Part shown: positions 8,281-18,340 of the stretch, in pieces
Position numbering within the stretch: position 1 is the stretch's first letter
Layout of the letters: every line of letters begins with the position of its first letter
Assembly: GCA_964569315.1 (NCBI GenBank)
Contig: CAZMUZ010000004.1
Span: forward strand, 22,576-86,575
DNA from: CADEFF01 sp964569315
GTDB lineage: Bacteria; Pseudomonadota; Alphaproteobacteria; Dongiales; Dongiaceae
Length of the DNA: 64,000 bases
Reading direction: 5' to 3'
The notes under the pieces: model-generated
Seen by the model: the letters and a program-made list of their open reading frames with translations, nothing else
What the model was told of the DNA's origin: nothing
Databases searched by the model: none
Made by a program: the position numbers and the translations under genes

Positions 8281-10002
8281 ATGGTCCACGCGGCACCGCT
8301 CATCACGACGATCGTCAGCGGTCTCGTGCTCGCCTTCGTGCTGGGCGCGCTCGCCGATCGGCTCCGCATATCGCCGCTGGTCGGGTATTTGCTCGCCGGG
8401 GTGCTGGTCGGCCCCTTCACCCCGGGGTTCGTCGCCGACCAGGGGCTCGCCCGCCAGCTCGCCGAGATCGGCGTCATCCTCCTCATGTTCGGCGTGGGGC
8501 TGCATTTCTCGCTGAAGGACCTGCTTGCCGTGCGCTGGATCGCCATCCCCGGCGCGGCCATCCAGATCCTCCTGATCACCCCGATGGGCATGGGGCTTGC
8601 CTGGTTCCTCGGCTGGTCGGCCGGCGCCGGGCTCGTCTTCGGCCTCTCCCTCGCGGTCGCCAGCACGGTCGTGGTCCTGCGCGTGCTGGAGCAGAAGCGC
8701 CTCGTCGACAGCGAAGCCGGCCGCATCGCCATCGGCTGGCTCATCGTCGAGGATGTCGCGATGGTGATCGCGCTGGTGCTGCTGCCGGTGTCGATCGGGC
8801 TGCTCAAGACCGAGGGCGCGGCGTCGGCGGACCTGCTGCCGCTTTCGGAGATGCTGCTGCCGCTCGGCATCACCCTCGCCAAGATCGCGGCTTTCGTCGG
8901 GATCATGCTGCTGATCGGACGACGCATCATCCCCTGGATCCTGCACCACATCGCGCATACCGGTTCGCGCGAGCTCTTCCGCCTCGCCATCCTCGCGATC
9001 GCGCTCGGCGTCGCCTATGGCTCGGCCGAGCTGTTCGGCGTGTCCTTCGCGCTCGGCGCCTTCTTCGCCGGGATGATTCTCAGCGAGTCCGAGCTGAGCC
9101 AGCAGGCCGCCGCGGAATCCCTGCCGTTGCGCGACGCCTTCGCGGTGCTGTTCTTCGTCTCGGTCGGCATGCTGTTCGATCCCTGGATCCTGGTCGAGGA
9201 TCCCTGGGCGGTGGTGGCGACCGTGCTCATCATCGTGGTGGCGAAACCCGCCATGGCCATCGCGATCGGCGTCGCCTTCCGCCTCCCGGCCGAGGTCACC
9301 CTCATCATCGCCGGCACGCGCGCGCAGATCGGCGAGTTCTCCTTCATCCTGGCGGGGCTGGGCCTCAGCCTCGGACTTCTGCCGGAACATGGGCGCGACC
9401 TCGTGCTGGCCGGCGCGATGCTCTCGATCCTGGTCAATCCGATCTTCTTCGCCGTCACCGCGCGCCTCCGGCCGCGCTTCGAGCGATCGGCGGCCCTCGA
9501 GGACGGTCCGACCGAGCGGGCACCGGAGCTGCCGGTGAGCGCGCTCGAGGACCATACGGTCGTGATCGGCTCCGGCCGCGTCGGGAGCCTGCTCGGCGAT
9601 GCGTTGCGGCAGGCGGGGCGGACCTTCCTCGTGATCGAGGACCGGCGCGAGCGGATCGAGCAGCTCCGCGAGGAAGGCATCGAGACGATCATCGGCAATG
9701 CCGCCTCGCCCGAAGTGCTGGCCGCCGCCAATCTCGGCAAGGCGCGGCAGCTCTTCATCGCCATTCCGAACGGCTTCGAGGCCGGACAGATCGCCGAGCA
9801 GGCGCGCGCCCTGAACCCGTCGCTGGAGATCGTCGCCCGCGCCCATTCCGACGCCGAGGTCGAGCATCTCGACAGCCATGGCGCCAATCTCGTCATCATG
9901 GGCGAACGCGAGATCGCCCGCGCCATGATCGAACGCGCGCTCGATCGCACCTTGCCGGCGGCGGACCACGAACGCGCGCTGCCGCGGATGGAGCCCGCCT
10001 GA
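8281..10002 (+). CDS. Monovalent cation:proton antiporter-2 (CPA2) with TrkA-N domain, YbaL-like
   Basis: A 573-residue inner-membrane protein. The first 390 residues form about 12 helices of the Na/H-exchanger fold, including the segment LVGYLLAGVLVGPFTPGF and the conserved ALGAFFAGMILSESE helix. From about residue 420 a Rossmann RCK/TrkA-N domain follows (VVIGSGRVGSLLGDALRQAG), a nucleotide-sensing gate. This layout is that of KefB/KefC/YbaL potassium-efflux proteins; YbaL-like is the best fit from the N-terminus (PLITTIVSGLVLAFVLG). It probably exchanges K+ or Na+ for H+. The ATG at 8281 has a GGGGGAG ribosome-binding site and begins exactly where family members start. It is monocistronic, convergent with the hydratase gene 25 bp away. 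Confidence 0.9.
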   Translation: MVHAAPLITTIVSGLVLAFVLGALADRLRISPLVGYLLAGVLVGPFTPGFVADQGLARQLAEIGVILLMFGVGLHFSLKDLLAVRWIAIPGAAIQILLITPMGMGLAWFLGWSAGAGLVFGLSLAVASTVVVLRVLEQKRLVDSEAGRIAIGWLIVEDVAMVIALVLLPVSIGLLKTEGAASADLLPLSEMLLPLGITLAKIAAFVGIMLLIGRRIIPWILHHIAHTGSRELFRLAILAIALGVAYGSAELFGVSFALGAFFAGMILSESELSQQAAAESLPLRDAFAVLFFVSVGMLFDPWILVEDPWAVVATVLIIVVAKPAMAIAIGVAFRLPAEVTLIIAGTRAQIGEFSFILAGLGLSLGLLPEHGRDLVLAGAMLSILVNPIFFAVTARLRPRFERSAALEDGPTERAPELPVSALEDHTVVIGSGRVGSLLGDALRQAGRTFLVIEDRRERIEQLREEGIETIIGNAASPEVLAAANLGKARQLFIAIPNGFEAGQIAEQARALNPSLEIVARAHSDAEVEHLDSHGANLVIMGEREIARAMIERALDRTLPAADHERALPRMEPA

Positions 10003-10026
10003 AGCTCCCGGCGGCGGAGAAGGGTC

Positions 10027-10785
10027 CTATTTCCGCCCGGTGAAGCGCCGCACGCGCTCGGCCGCCTCGGGCCGCCCGAAGGACTCGATGGTGATGCGCT
10101 CCTCATGCTGGAGCGCGCGGGCGAGGCGATCGTCGAGCTCCGCCGTCATCAGCCGCTTGAGCCGGCCCACCGAGAAGCGCGATTTCTGCGCAAGCGTCGC
10201 CGCAACCTCGATCGCCTTCGGCAGGCATTGCGGCTTCGGCACCACCCAGTTGACGAGGCCGAGCGTGGCGAGGCGCGCCGCCGACTGGCGCTCTCCCAGC
10301 AGCAGCAGCTCCATCGCGCGCTGATGCCCGATCGCCTGCGGCAGCAGATGGGTGACGCCGCCCGTCGTGAACTGCGCCCAGTCCATCTCCGGGAAGAAGG
10401 CGACGAGGTCGTCCGCCACCACCACCAGGTCGCAATTCAGCATCCATTCGAAGCCGCCGCCGACGGCGAAGCCCGCGGCCGCGCCCACCACCGGCTTTTC
10501 CGCGAACATGAGGTCTCGGGTGATCTGCTGGATGGCGCGGATATGGGCTTCGCTCGCCGCGGCGTCGCGGGTCTGGATCTCGAACTCCTTGAGATCGTCG
10601 CCGGCGCAGAAGGCGCGCCCGGCGCCGGTCAGCACCACCGCGCCCACCGCCTTGTCGGCCATCGCCGCGGCGAGTGCCCGATGGAGATCGGCGAGCAGCG
10701 TGCCGCCGATTGCATTGAGCCGCTCCGGGCGGTTCATCGTGACGATGCCGACGTCGCCGCGTCGTTCGAAGAGGGCTGCGCTCAT
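10027..10785 (-). CDS. Enoyl-CoA hydratase/isomerase family protein
   Basis: A 252-residue crotonase-fold protein that probably hydrates or isomerises an acyl-CoA. The oxyanion-hole segments are visible: GAGRAFCAGDDLKEFE early, and GAAAGFAVGGGFEWMLNCDLVV later. One usual glutamate position reads FFPEMDW. The substrate cannot be read from sequence. Its ATG overlaps the stop of the upstream CoA ligase (ATGA), so the ligase product is the likely substrate source. Together they suggest degradation of an aromatic or carboxylic acid through its CoA thioester. Confidence 0.88.
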   Translation of the reverse strand: MSAALFERRGDVGIVTMNRPERLNAIGGTLLADLHRALAAAMADKAVGAVVLTGAGRAFCAGDDLKEFEIQTRDAAASEAHIRAIQQITRDLMFAEKPVVGAAAGFAVGGGFEWMLNCDLVVVADDLVAFFPEMDWAQFTTGGVTHLLPQAIGHQRAMELLLLGERQSAARLATLGLVNWVVPKPQCLPKAIEVAATLAQKSRFSVGRLKRLMTAELDDRLARALQHEERITIESFGRPEAAERVRRFTGRK

Positions 10786-12110
10786 CGCGAGGGACTCCGT
10801 TCGATCCAGTTGGTCTTTCCGGCGGTGCGCGGCAGGGTCTCGGCCGCCACCATCCGCACGCGGGCGGCGGCGCCGATCTGGCGCCGGATCGCGGCCTCGA
10901 TCTTCCGCGCCGCGTCTGCCCAACCGGACTCCGCCGATCCGGCCGCAGCCTCCACCGTGAGCTCAATCCGGTCGTAGGGGCCGGGGCCGGCAAGCGCGAT
11001 GCGGAAATGGCCGGTGCTGAGCGCCTCGAGCCCGGCGAGCACGGCCCGGACGGCGGTCGGGAAGACGTTGACGCCGCGCACGTTGAACATGTCGTCGGTG
11101 CGGCCGGTGACGCGGAATCGCCAGGCGCTGCGCCCGCAGCCGCAGAGGCCGTCGCCGGTCACGGTCAGGATGTCCCGCGTGCGGTAGCGCAGCAGCGGCT
11201 GGCATCGCTTGCCGAGATGGGTCGCGACGAGCTCGCCGACCGTGCCGGCGCGGATCGGCAGCCGCTCGCCGGTCGCGGGATCGAGCAGCTCCGCGAAGAC
11301 CGCGTCGCCGGCATGGAAATGCAGATCCTCCGTCGTCTCGCACTGGCTGCCGAGGATCGAGAGCACCTCGGAGAGGCCGTAATTCGCGTTGCGCACGCGG
11401 AAGCCCCAGACCGCCTCCAGCCGCCGGCGGAAGCTCGGATTGTCGAGCCCGGGCTCGCCGCCGAAGAGCGCCAGGGTGAGGCCGAGGTCGCGGGGCGCGA
11501 TCCCGCCTTCCTCGGCCAGCAGCTTCTCGAGGAGTGCCGGATAGGACGGGGTGCAGGAGATCGCGTTGGCGCCGAGCTCGCGGATCGCTGCGATGAGCTC
11601 GCGGGTGTTGCCGACGCCGAAGGGGATCACCGTCGCGCCCGCCGCTTCGAGGATCAGATGGTCCGTCACCCCGCCGGTCCAGAGGCAGTAATTGAGGCAA
11701 TGCACCACGCGGTCGCCCGGGCGCAGCCCCGCCGACCGCATGGCGCGCGCGCCGACGGCGGCGGTCGTGGCGGCGTCCGACGCGGTCTGCGCCATCACCA
11801 GGGCGCGCCCCGTCATGCCGGAGGTCCGGTGCAGCCGGACGATCTCCGTCTCTGCGCAGGCGACATGCTCGCCATAGGGCGGGCGGCGCTCCTGGGTGAG
11901 GCGGATCGTCTCCTTCTCGGTCAGGGGAAGGGCCGCGATGCGGTCGAGATCCATCGGCGCCGCGAGGGCCGCACCGAGCCGTTCGCGATAGAGGGCGGAA
12001 TTGCTGCCGAGATAGGCCCATTGCGCAGCGAAGCGCGTTTCCTGCAGCCGGCGCAGCGCGGCAGGGTCGAGGGTCTCGATCTCGGGATGCAGCAGGTCGG
12101 CGGCGGCCAT
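10782..12110 (-). CDS. Phenylacetate-CoA ligase family (PaaK-like) AMP-forming CoA ligase
   Basis: A 442-residue adenylate-forming enzyme that should activate an aryl or other carboxylic acid to its CoA thioester using ATP. Family motifs are clear: the P-loop RLHRTSGMTGRALV, NANYGLSEVLS for acyl-adenylate binding, LRYRTRDILTVTGD, and the hinge TGRTDDMFNVRGVNVFPTAV. Cys-x-Cys-Gly-Arg (CGCGRS) is typical of PaaK relatives. The length matches PaaK (about 430-440) when ATG 12110 is used. Longer starts to 12236 add low-complexity sequence. No other phenylacetate (paa) genes are nearby, so the substrate may differ. It is first in a two-gene minus-strand operon with the enoyl-CoA hydratase. Confidence 0.87.
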   Translation of the reverse strand: MAAADLLHPEIETLDPAALRRLQETRFAAQWAYLGSNSALYRERLGAALAAPMDLDRIAALPLTEKETIRLTQERRPPYGEHVACAETEIVRLHRTSGMTGRALVMAQTASDAATTAAVGARAMRSAGLRPGDRVVHCLNYCLWTGGVTDHLILEAAGATVIPFGVGNTRELIAAIRELGANAISCTPSYPALLEKLLAEEGGIAPRDLGLTLALFGGEPGLDNPSFRRRLEAVWGFRVRNANYGLSEVLSILGSQCETTEDLHFHAGDAVFAELLDPATGERLPIRAGTVGELVATHLGKRCQPLLRYRTRDILTVTGDGLCGCGRSAWRFRVTGRTDDMFNVRGVNVFPTAVRAVLAGLEALSTGHFRIALAGPGPYDRIELTVEAAAGSAESGWADAARKIEAAIRRQIGAAARVRMVAAETLPRTAGKTNWIERSPSR

Positions 12111-12292
12111 GGGGATCGACGAGGGTGGGGAAAGGCCGATTACCCCATGGCGGGCGCGCGGAGGCAACCCGCTTCTCCGCCGGCGCCCGGGCCGGTGGAA
12201 CGGCGCCGTTGCGAAGGCGCCCATGCGTCTTCGCAAAGGGCGTCTTCATCGTCGCGCGCCTTGCGAGAACGGGGAAAGCGCCGGGTGCTGCC

Positions 12293-13939
12293 TCAGGCGG
12301 CGATGCGGTCGGGCGGCAGCTCGATGGTGACGGTGGTGCCCTTGCCGATCTCGCTCTGGAGGTCGAGGCGGCCGCCATGCAGCTCGGTGAGAGCGCGGCT
12401 GATCGAGAGGCCGAGGCCGCTGCCGGGCTGCTTCTTCGCGATATGGCTGTCGACCTGGCCGAACCAGGCGAGCGCCCGCGGGATGTCGTCGGCGCTGATG
12501 CCGATGCCGGTGTCCTGCACGCTGCAGGTGAAGGAGCCGTCCTTGCGCCGCTCGACCCGCACCGTGATATGGCCGCCGGGCTGGGTGAACTTGATGGCGT
12601 TCGACAGCAGGTTGAGCAGGATCTGCTTGAGGGCGCGCTTGTCCGCCTTGACCGGCGGGCAGTTCGACGCGACGACGACCTCGACCTCGACGCCGGCTTC
12701 GCGGGCGCGCTCGCGTACCAGCCGGACCGTCACGTCGGCCAGCTCCTGCACGTCGACCGCTTCCTCGGCGAGCTCGAACTTGCCGGCCTCGATCTTCGAC
12801 ATGTCGAGGATGTCGGAGATGATCTCGAGCAGCAGCGCGCCGCTGTCGTGGATGTCTTGCGCATACTGGACGTATTTCTTGTGGCCGACGGGGCCGAAGA
12901 ACTCGTCCTTGATGACTTCCGAGAAGCCCAGGATGGCGTTGAGCGGGGTGCGCAGCTCGTGACTGACATTGGCGAGGAAGGTCGATTTCGCCTGGCTCGC
13001 CACTTCGGCCTGTTCCTTGGCGCGGGTGAGGTCGACGTTGGTCGCCTCGATCGTCTTGAGGTGCGCGAGATTGATGGCGCGTGCTCGCTCGATATGCTGG
13101 ATCACCAGCAGCGACAGCAGCGCCATGAGACCGAAGCCGCCGAGGGTCGCCGGCAGCACACGGCCGATCAGCGCCTCGCCGGGCATCTCCGGCTGCCAGA
13201 CGAGGGCGCCGAGCGAACGGCCGTCCTCGGCCGTAAGGTCGAGCCGCGCCTTCTGGTCGCTGCGCGGCGTCGGGGTCCAGGCGAGATCGGTGATCTGGTA
13301 GTCCGCCGCGAGCGCACCGAGATAGTCCGCGTCGAGCGCGCGCAGATAGATGAGGACGCTCGCGGGCTCGTCGCGGCTCGGCTTGCGGCCCGGGGTGGCG
13401 TAGGAGATGGCGGTCGCCGAAATGAGATGGGGAATGCCGTCGAAGTCGATCACGCCGGTGATCGGCATCGGCCCGTCTTCGGGCGCGAAGCCGGCGGCGG
13501 CGTTGGCGCGCGCATGCTCGACCAGGTTGAAGAGACCGGTCGCGTAGATCCGCTCGGGGTCGATCTCGGCCTGCTCGCCGTGGATATAGGCGAGCGACGC
13601 GGTGTTGTCCGCCCCGACGACGATGGCGGCGGTGACGCCGAACACCTCGGCGAGATAGGGCCCGAGCGCGTCGTCGGCCCAGGCCTGGTCGAGCTCCTCG
13701 ACGATATAGGTCATCGCGTCGTCCCAGTAGGCATAGTCGACGTTCTGTCGCGCCAGGTCGCGAAGCCGCGCGCCGAGCATCGCCTGGGTGAGCTTGATGG
13801 ATTTGTCGAGAGCGATCCTGTCCTGGCCGCGGGCGGCGACGATGGTGAGGGTGCCGACCGCGAGCGCGCCGATCAGCAGCAGCGCCACGACGATGAGGGC
13901 GGGCCAACGGGTCAGGATCGGCTTGAAATTCACGGACAT
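12293..13939 (-). CDS. Sensor histidine kinase with CHASE4-like extracytoplasmic domain
   Basis: A 548-residue membrane kinase. Helix 1 spans about residues 13-35. A periplasmic domain of about 230 residues carries the sequence NVDYAYWDDAMTY, characteristic of CHASE4 sensors. A second helix follows near 266-288. The HisKA domain has SHELRTPLN with phosphoacceptor His327. The HATPase domain has the N box (LLNLLSNAIKF), G1 (DTGIGIS) and G2 (GSGLGLSIS). There is no receiver domain and no response regulator gene beside it, so it may phosphorylate a distant regulator. It lies 252 bp downstream of a second kinase of similar catalytic core, suggesting they share a signalling output. ATG 13939 starts directly before helix 1. 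Confidence 0.9.
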   Translation of the reverse strand: MSVNFKPILTRWPALIVVALLLIGALAVGTLTIVAARGQDRIALDKSIKLTQAMLGARLRDLARQNVDYAYWDDAMTYIVEELDQAWADDALGPYLAEVFGVTAAIVVGADNTASLAYIHGEQAEIDPERIYATGLFNLVEHARANAAAGFAPEDGPMPITGVIDFDGIPHLISATAISYATPGRKPSRDEPASVLIYLRALDADYLGALAADYQITDLAWTPTPRSDQKARLDLTAEDGRSLGALVWQPEMPGEALIGRVLPATLGGFGLMALLSLLVIQHIERARAINLAHLKTIEATNVDLTRAKEQAEVASQAKSTFLANVSHELRTPLNAILGFSEVIKDEFFGPVGHKKYVQYAQDIHDSGALLLEIISDILDMSKIEAGKFELAEEAVDVQELADVTVRLVRERAREAGVEVEVVVASNCPPVKADKRALKQILLNLLSNAIKFTQPGGHITVRVERRKDGSFTCSVQDTGIGISADDIPRALAWFGQVDSHIAKKQPGSGLGLSISRALTELHGGRLDLQSEIGKGTTVTIELPPDRIAA

Positions 13940-14091
13940 GGCATTCGGTAACCGATGTCGATCCCAGTTCAGCGGGCCCGGGCGCGGTCTTCGAGGGTCG
14001 GCACGATCCGCCCGGACGGGGCGATTATTCGCGGGCAAATCTTAAAAGAATCGAAATTACGAGGGGTTTGGGGAGATTCCGGGCCCTCGAC

Positions 14092-14110
14092 CGCCGACAG
14101 CCTGTCGGCG
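14092..14110. repeat. Perfect inverted repeat between two kinase genes
   Basis: CGCCGACAG (14092-14100) and CTGTCGGCG (14102-14110) are exact reverse complements around one base. It sits 82 bp beyond the stop of the 14192-15667 kinase and upstream of the next kinase. It could be a regulator site for the downstream gene or a hairpin weakening read-through. Confidence 0.6.
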
Positions 14111-14191
14111 TTAATCTTTCCCGGACCCTGGCGCCGGGCGGCCTCGGCGCCACGCGGCTCGGGCGGCGGGGGGACGCAGGTTTTGCGCCCC

Positions 14192-15666
<1,475 letters not shown>

Positions 15667-15667
<1 letters not shown>

Positions 15668-16617
15668 CACTCGCTTCCCCCTTCCGCCTCGCCATGGCGG
15701 CCCAACGCGTTCCGGCCGAGCGATGCGCCGTTCGGTATGTTGTCGACGCTACGCTGCCGCAGCACCTCGGGCGTGCCGATCGCCGCCATGGTTTCGCCTT
15801 CCGGCGCGACCGCCGGCGGCGCTTCGGATTCGCTCGCTGCGCCGCTGGCGGGCGCGATCTCGGCAAGGGCTGCCGCCGCCGCTTCGCTCGCGGCCGTCTC
15901 CTCGGGCCCGGTCGGGATCGACGCGGGCGCTTCCGGCGCCGGCGCCGCGGCGACCTCAGCGTCGGCGGCCTCGACCGCAGGCGCCTGCGGCAACGGCAGG
16001 GTCGCGAGCGCGGCGGTGCCGTCGGCCGGTACCGTCGGCTCGACCGGCGCGCCGACCTCGAGCTCCGCGAGCTGCCAGACGGATCGGGTATAGACCGCCT
16101 CGGTCTGCAGCACCGGATCCTCGTCGAAGGGATAGAGCACCAGGATCGGGCCCATGGTGCGCACGGTCAGATACTCCCCGTCCTTCTTGAGGGCGAGGAT
16201 CACGTCGTGCGCGGCCGGGTCGCTCGCCGGGATCTCGGCCACATAGTCGTTGAGCGCGCTCGCGCGGATGGTGTCGCCCTTGGCGCCGACCAGCCGCAGC
16301 ACGTCGCGCAGCAGCACGCCCTCGAACTCGGAAACGCCGTGGGTCCAGGGGGTGCGGGTGCGCACCGTCACCATGCCGAGCGCCTGCAGCATCGCCACGT
16401 CGAAGAGCGCATGGGTGCCGTCGGTGGTGCGCTCGATATCGCCGCCGATCGTCAGCACCACCGGCCCTTTGGGCTGCGGCAGCCGCTCGCCGGCCACGGC
16501 GGTTCCGGTCGGCCAGAGACAGGGCCAGAGGACCAGGAGCAGCGCCGCCAGCCGCAGGCGACCTGTCGGCGAAAGCCAGGCCCGTGATGGCCAAGCCGGT
16601 GATGGATGGTACGCCAT
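15667..16617 (-). CDS. Secreted molybdopterin-dependent-oxidoreductase-like protein, probable sensor partner of a kinase
   Basis: A 316-residue exported protein. A signal sequence (LAALLLVLWPCLWPTGTAVA) precedes a domain of about 130 residues resembling the oxidoreductase molybdopterin-binding fold (PVVLTIGGDIERT, HGVSEFEGVLLRDVLRLVG, YVAEIPASDPAAHDVILAL). The cofactor-coordinating cysteine of sulfite-oxidase enzymes is not visible, so it is likely non-catalytic. The last 130 residues are Ala/Glu/Pro-rich and probably disordered. Its stop overlaps the start of a sensor kinase. In several alphaproteobacteria such proteins precede kinases, so a role in sensing a ligand in the periplasm is a reasonable inference. 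The ligand is unknown. Confidence 0.7.
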
Positions 16618-16931
16618 CGGCGAGGGGTCGCCCCTCCCATCTGCGCCGGGAAGCCTGATCTTAAGAAAGATAAACGATGCCGGTACGGCTTCCCCAAAAC
16701 CGGTCCCAGCACCCCCCGAATCGACCGGCCAGTTGGGATTCTAGGGCCAGAGTCAATGCAAATAAAACAATTTCTTACCCATGTTTGTTAACAACTTCCT
16801 CCATTCCTTACCGCAGTCGCCCTTGGCCTCGACCCCGGCGTCGGGATAAGTGAGGGCCGCGAAGGGCGCGCGCCAAACCGTCCCACCGGCCGGGAAGCCC
16901 CGGCCAGGAAATCCCAAGCGAAGAGCCCCTC
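16618..16931. other. Divergent intergenic region (314 bp) with an AT-rich palindromic stretch
   Basis: This region separates the kinase operon (minus) from the amine oxidase-like gene (plus). It includes the most AT-rich stretch nearby (about 16753-16800), with the perfect 10-bp palindrome TTGTTAACAA at 16785-16794. Near 16660-16675 is an ATCTT/AAGAT inverted repeat. I see no convincing -35/-10 pair. It probably holds both promoters and a regulator site. Confidence 0.5.
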
Positions 16932-18209
16932 ATGGCGGTCGAACCCGTCGTCGATTCCTACTATGCCGCGACCGCCAACCCCGCCCCGGCCCGCCCGCCG
17001 CTCGATGGCGATCTCAGCCTCGACGTGGCGATCGTCGGCGGCGGATTCACAGGGCTTTCGGCCGCGCTGGAGCTTGCCCGGCGCGGCTACAAGGTGGCGC
17101 TTTTCGAGGCGCGGCGGATCGGCTGGGGCGCCTCGGGCCGCAATGGCGGGCAGCTCAATACCGGCTACCGCATGGGCCCGGCGGCGCTGGTCGAAACCTT
17201 CGGCGAGGCCGAGGCGAAGCGGCTCTGGGCGATCGCCGAGGAGGCGAAGCATCTGATCCTCGACCGGGTGCGGGAACATGCGATCCCGTGCGACCTCAAG
17301 CGCGGCTCGCTCTACGCCGCGGTCAAGGATGCCGACCTGCCGGAGATCGAGGCGGACCTCGAGGTCGAACGCCGCGTCTTCGGCTACTGCCATGGCCGGC
17401 CGCTCGATCGCCGGGAAATGGCGGAGCGGCTCGGCACGGCGCTCTATCGCGGCGGCCGCGCCGATCCGAACGGCGCGCATCTTCATCCGCTGAACTACGC
17501 CCTCGGCCTCGCCCGGGCTGCGGAGGCGGCCGGCGCCACGCTTTACGAGGCGAGCCGCGTGACGCGCGTCGATCCCAAGGGGCATGGCCTCACCACCGAG
17601 CGCGGGCAGGTGAAGGCGCGCCATGTGCTGCTCTGCTGCAACGGCTATCTCGAGGGGCTGATGTCGCCGCTCGCGGCCAAGATCCTGCCGATCTCGAACT
17701 ACATCATCGCGACCGAGCCGCTCGGCGAGGCGGCGGCGCGCGCGCTCATCCGGGACGACGTCGCGGTCTGCGACAGCAAGTTCGTGGTGAGCTACTACCG
17801 CCTCTCGGCCGACCATCGCCTGCTGTTCGGCGGCGGCGAGGTCTATACGCGGCGCGACCCGCACGACATCAAGGCCTTCGTGCGGCCCTACATGCTGAAG
17901 GTCTATCCGCAGCTTGCCAAGGCGCGGATCGACTATGGCTGGGGCGGCCGGCTCGCCATCACCATGAACCGCCTGCCGCATCTGGGCCGGCTCGCGCCGG
18001 ACCTTTTCTTCGCGCAAGGCTATTCCGGCCAGGGCGTCGCCCTCACCGGCATCGCCGGCAAGCTGATGGCGGAGGCGATCGCCGGCACGGCCGAACGCTT
18101 CGACGTCATGGCGCGGCTGCCCCATCGCAGCTTCCCCGGCGGCCGGCTGCTGCGCCATCCGGCGCAGATCCTGGGCATGCTGTTCTACAGCCTGCGCGAC
18201 CGTCTCTAG
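16932..18209 (+). CDS. FAD-dependent amine/amino-acid oxidase (PuuB/OrdL-like)
   Basis: A 425-residue DAO-family flavoprotein. The N-terminal dinucleotide fold (VAIVGGGFTGLSAALELARR, with the acidic end FEA) binds FAD. WGASGRNGGQLNTGYRMGP matches the flavin-contacting loop of gamma-glutamylputrescine oxidase and related OrdL proteins. The C-terminus has the matching WGGRLAITMNRLPHLG and GYSGQGVALTGIAGK segments. It probably oxidises a gamma-glutamyl amine or secondary amine, producing an aldehyde, ammonia or amine and hydrogen peroxide. A glutamine-synthetase-like ligase and a polyamine-type ABC importer lie 7-13 kb away, which fits a gamma-glutamyl polyamine route, but the genes are not in one operon. 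Confidence 0.85.
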   Translation: MAVEPVVDSYYAATANPAPARPPLDGDLSLDVAIVGGGFTGLSAALELARRGYKVALFEARRIGWGASGRNGGQLNTGYRMGPAALVETFGEAEAKRLWAIAEEAKHLILDRVREHAIPCDLKRGSLYAAVKDADLPEIEADLEVERRVFGYCHGRPLDRREMAERLGTALYRGGRADPNGAHLHPLNYALGLARAAEAAGATLYEASRVTRVDPKGHGLTTERGQVKARHVLLCCNGYLEGLMSPLAAKILPISNYIIATEPLGEAAARALIRDDVAVCDSKFVVSYYRLSADHRLLFGGGEVYTRRDPHDIKAFVRPYMLKVYPQLAKARIDYGWGGRLAITMNRLPHLGRLAPDLFFAQGYSGQGVALTGIAGKLMAEAIAGTAERFDVMARLPHRSFPGGRLLRHPAQILGMLFYSLRDRL

Positions 18210-18340
18210 TGCCGCGAAGCGGCTGCGGCGGCCGGATTTGCAGGCCGGTTGATCTTGTCGGACGGATGGGGTTTGCTGCGCCCGGTTTGGCGGTTCCCTT
18301 GGACGAACGCGCCCGCCCGCGGGGGGATTCCGGACGCAAG

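Noticed and set aside
7735..9969. Long minus-strand frame opposite the CPA2 antiporter
   Set aside because: Low-complexity, His/Asp/Arg-rich translation with no recognisable domain. The plus-strand antiporter explains the codon bias.
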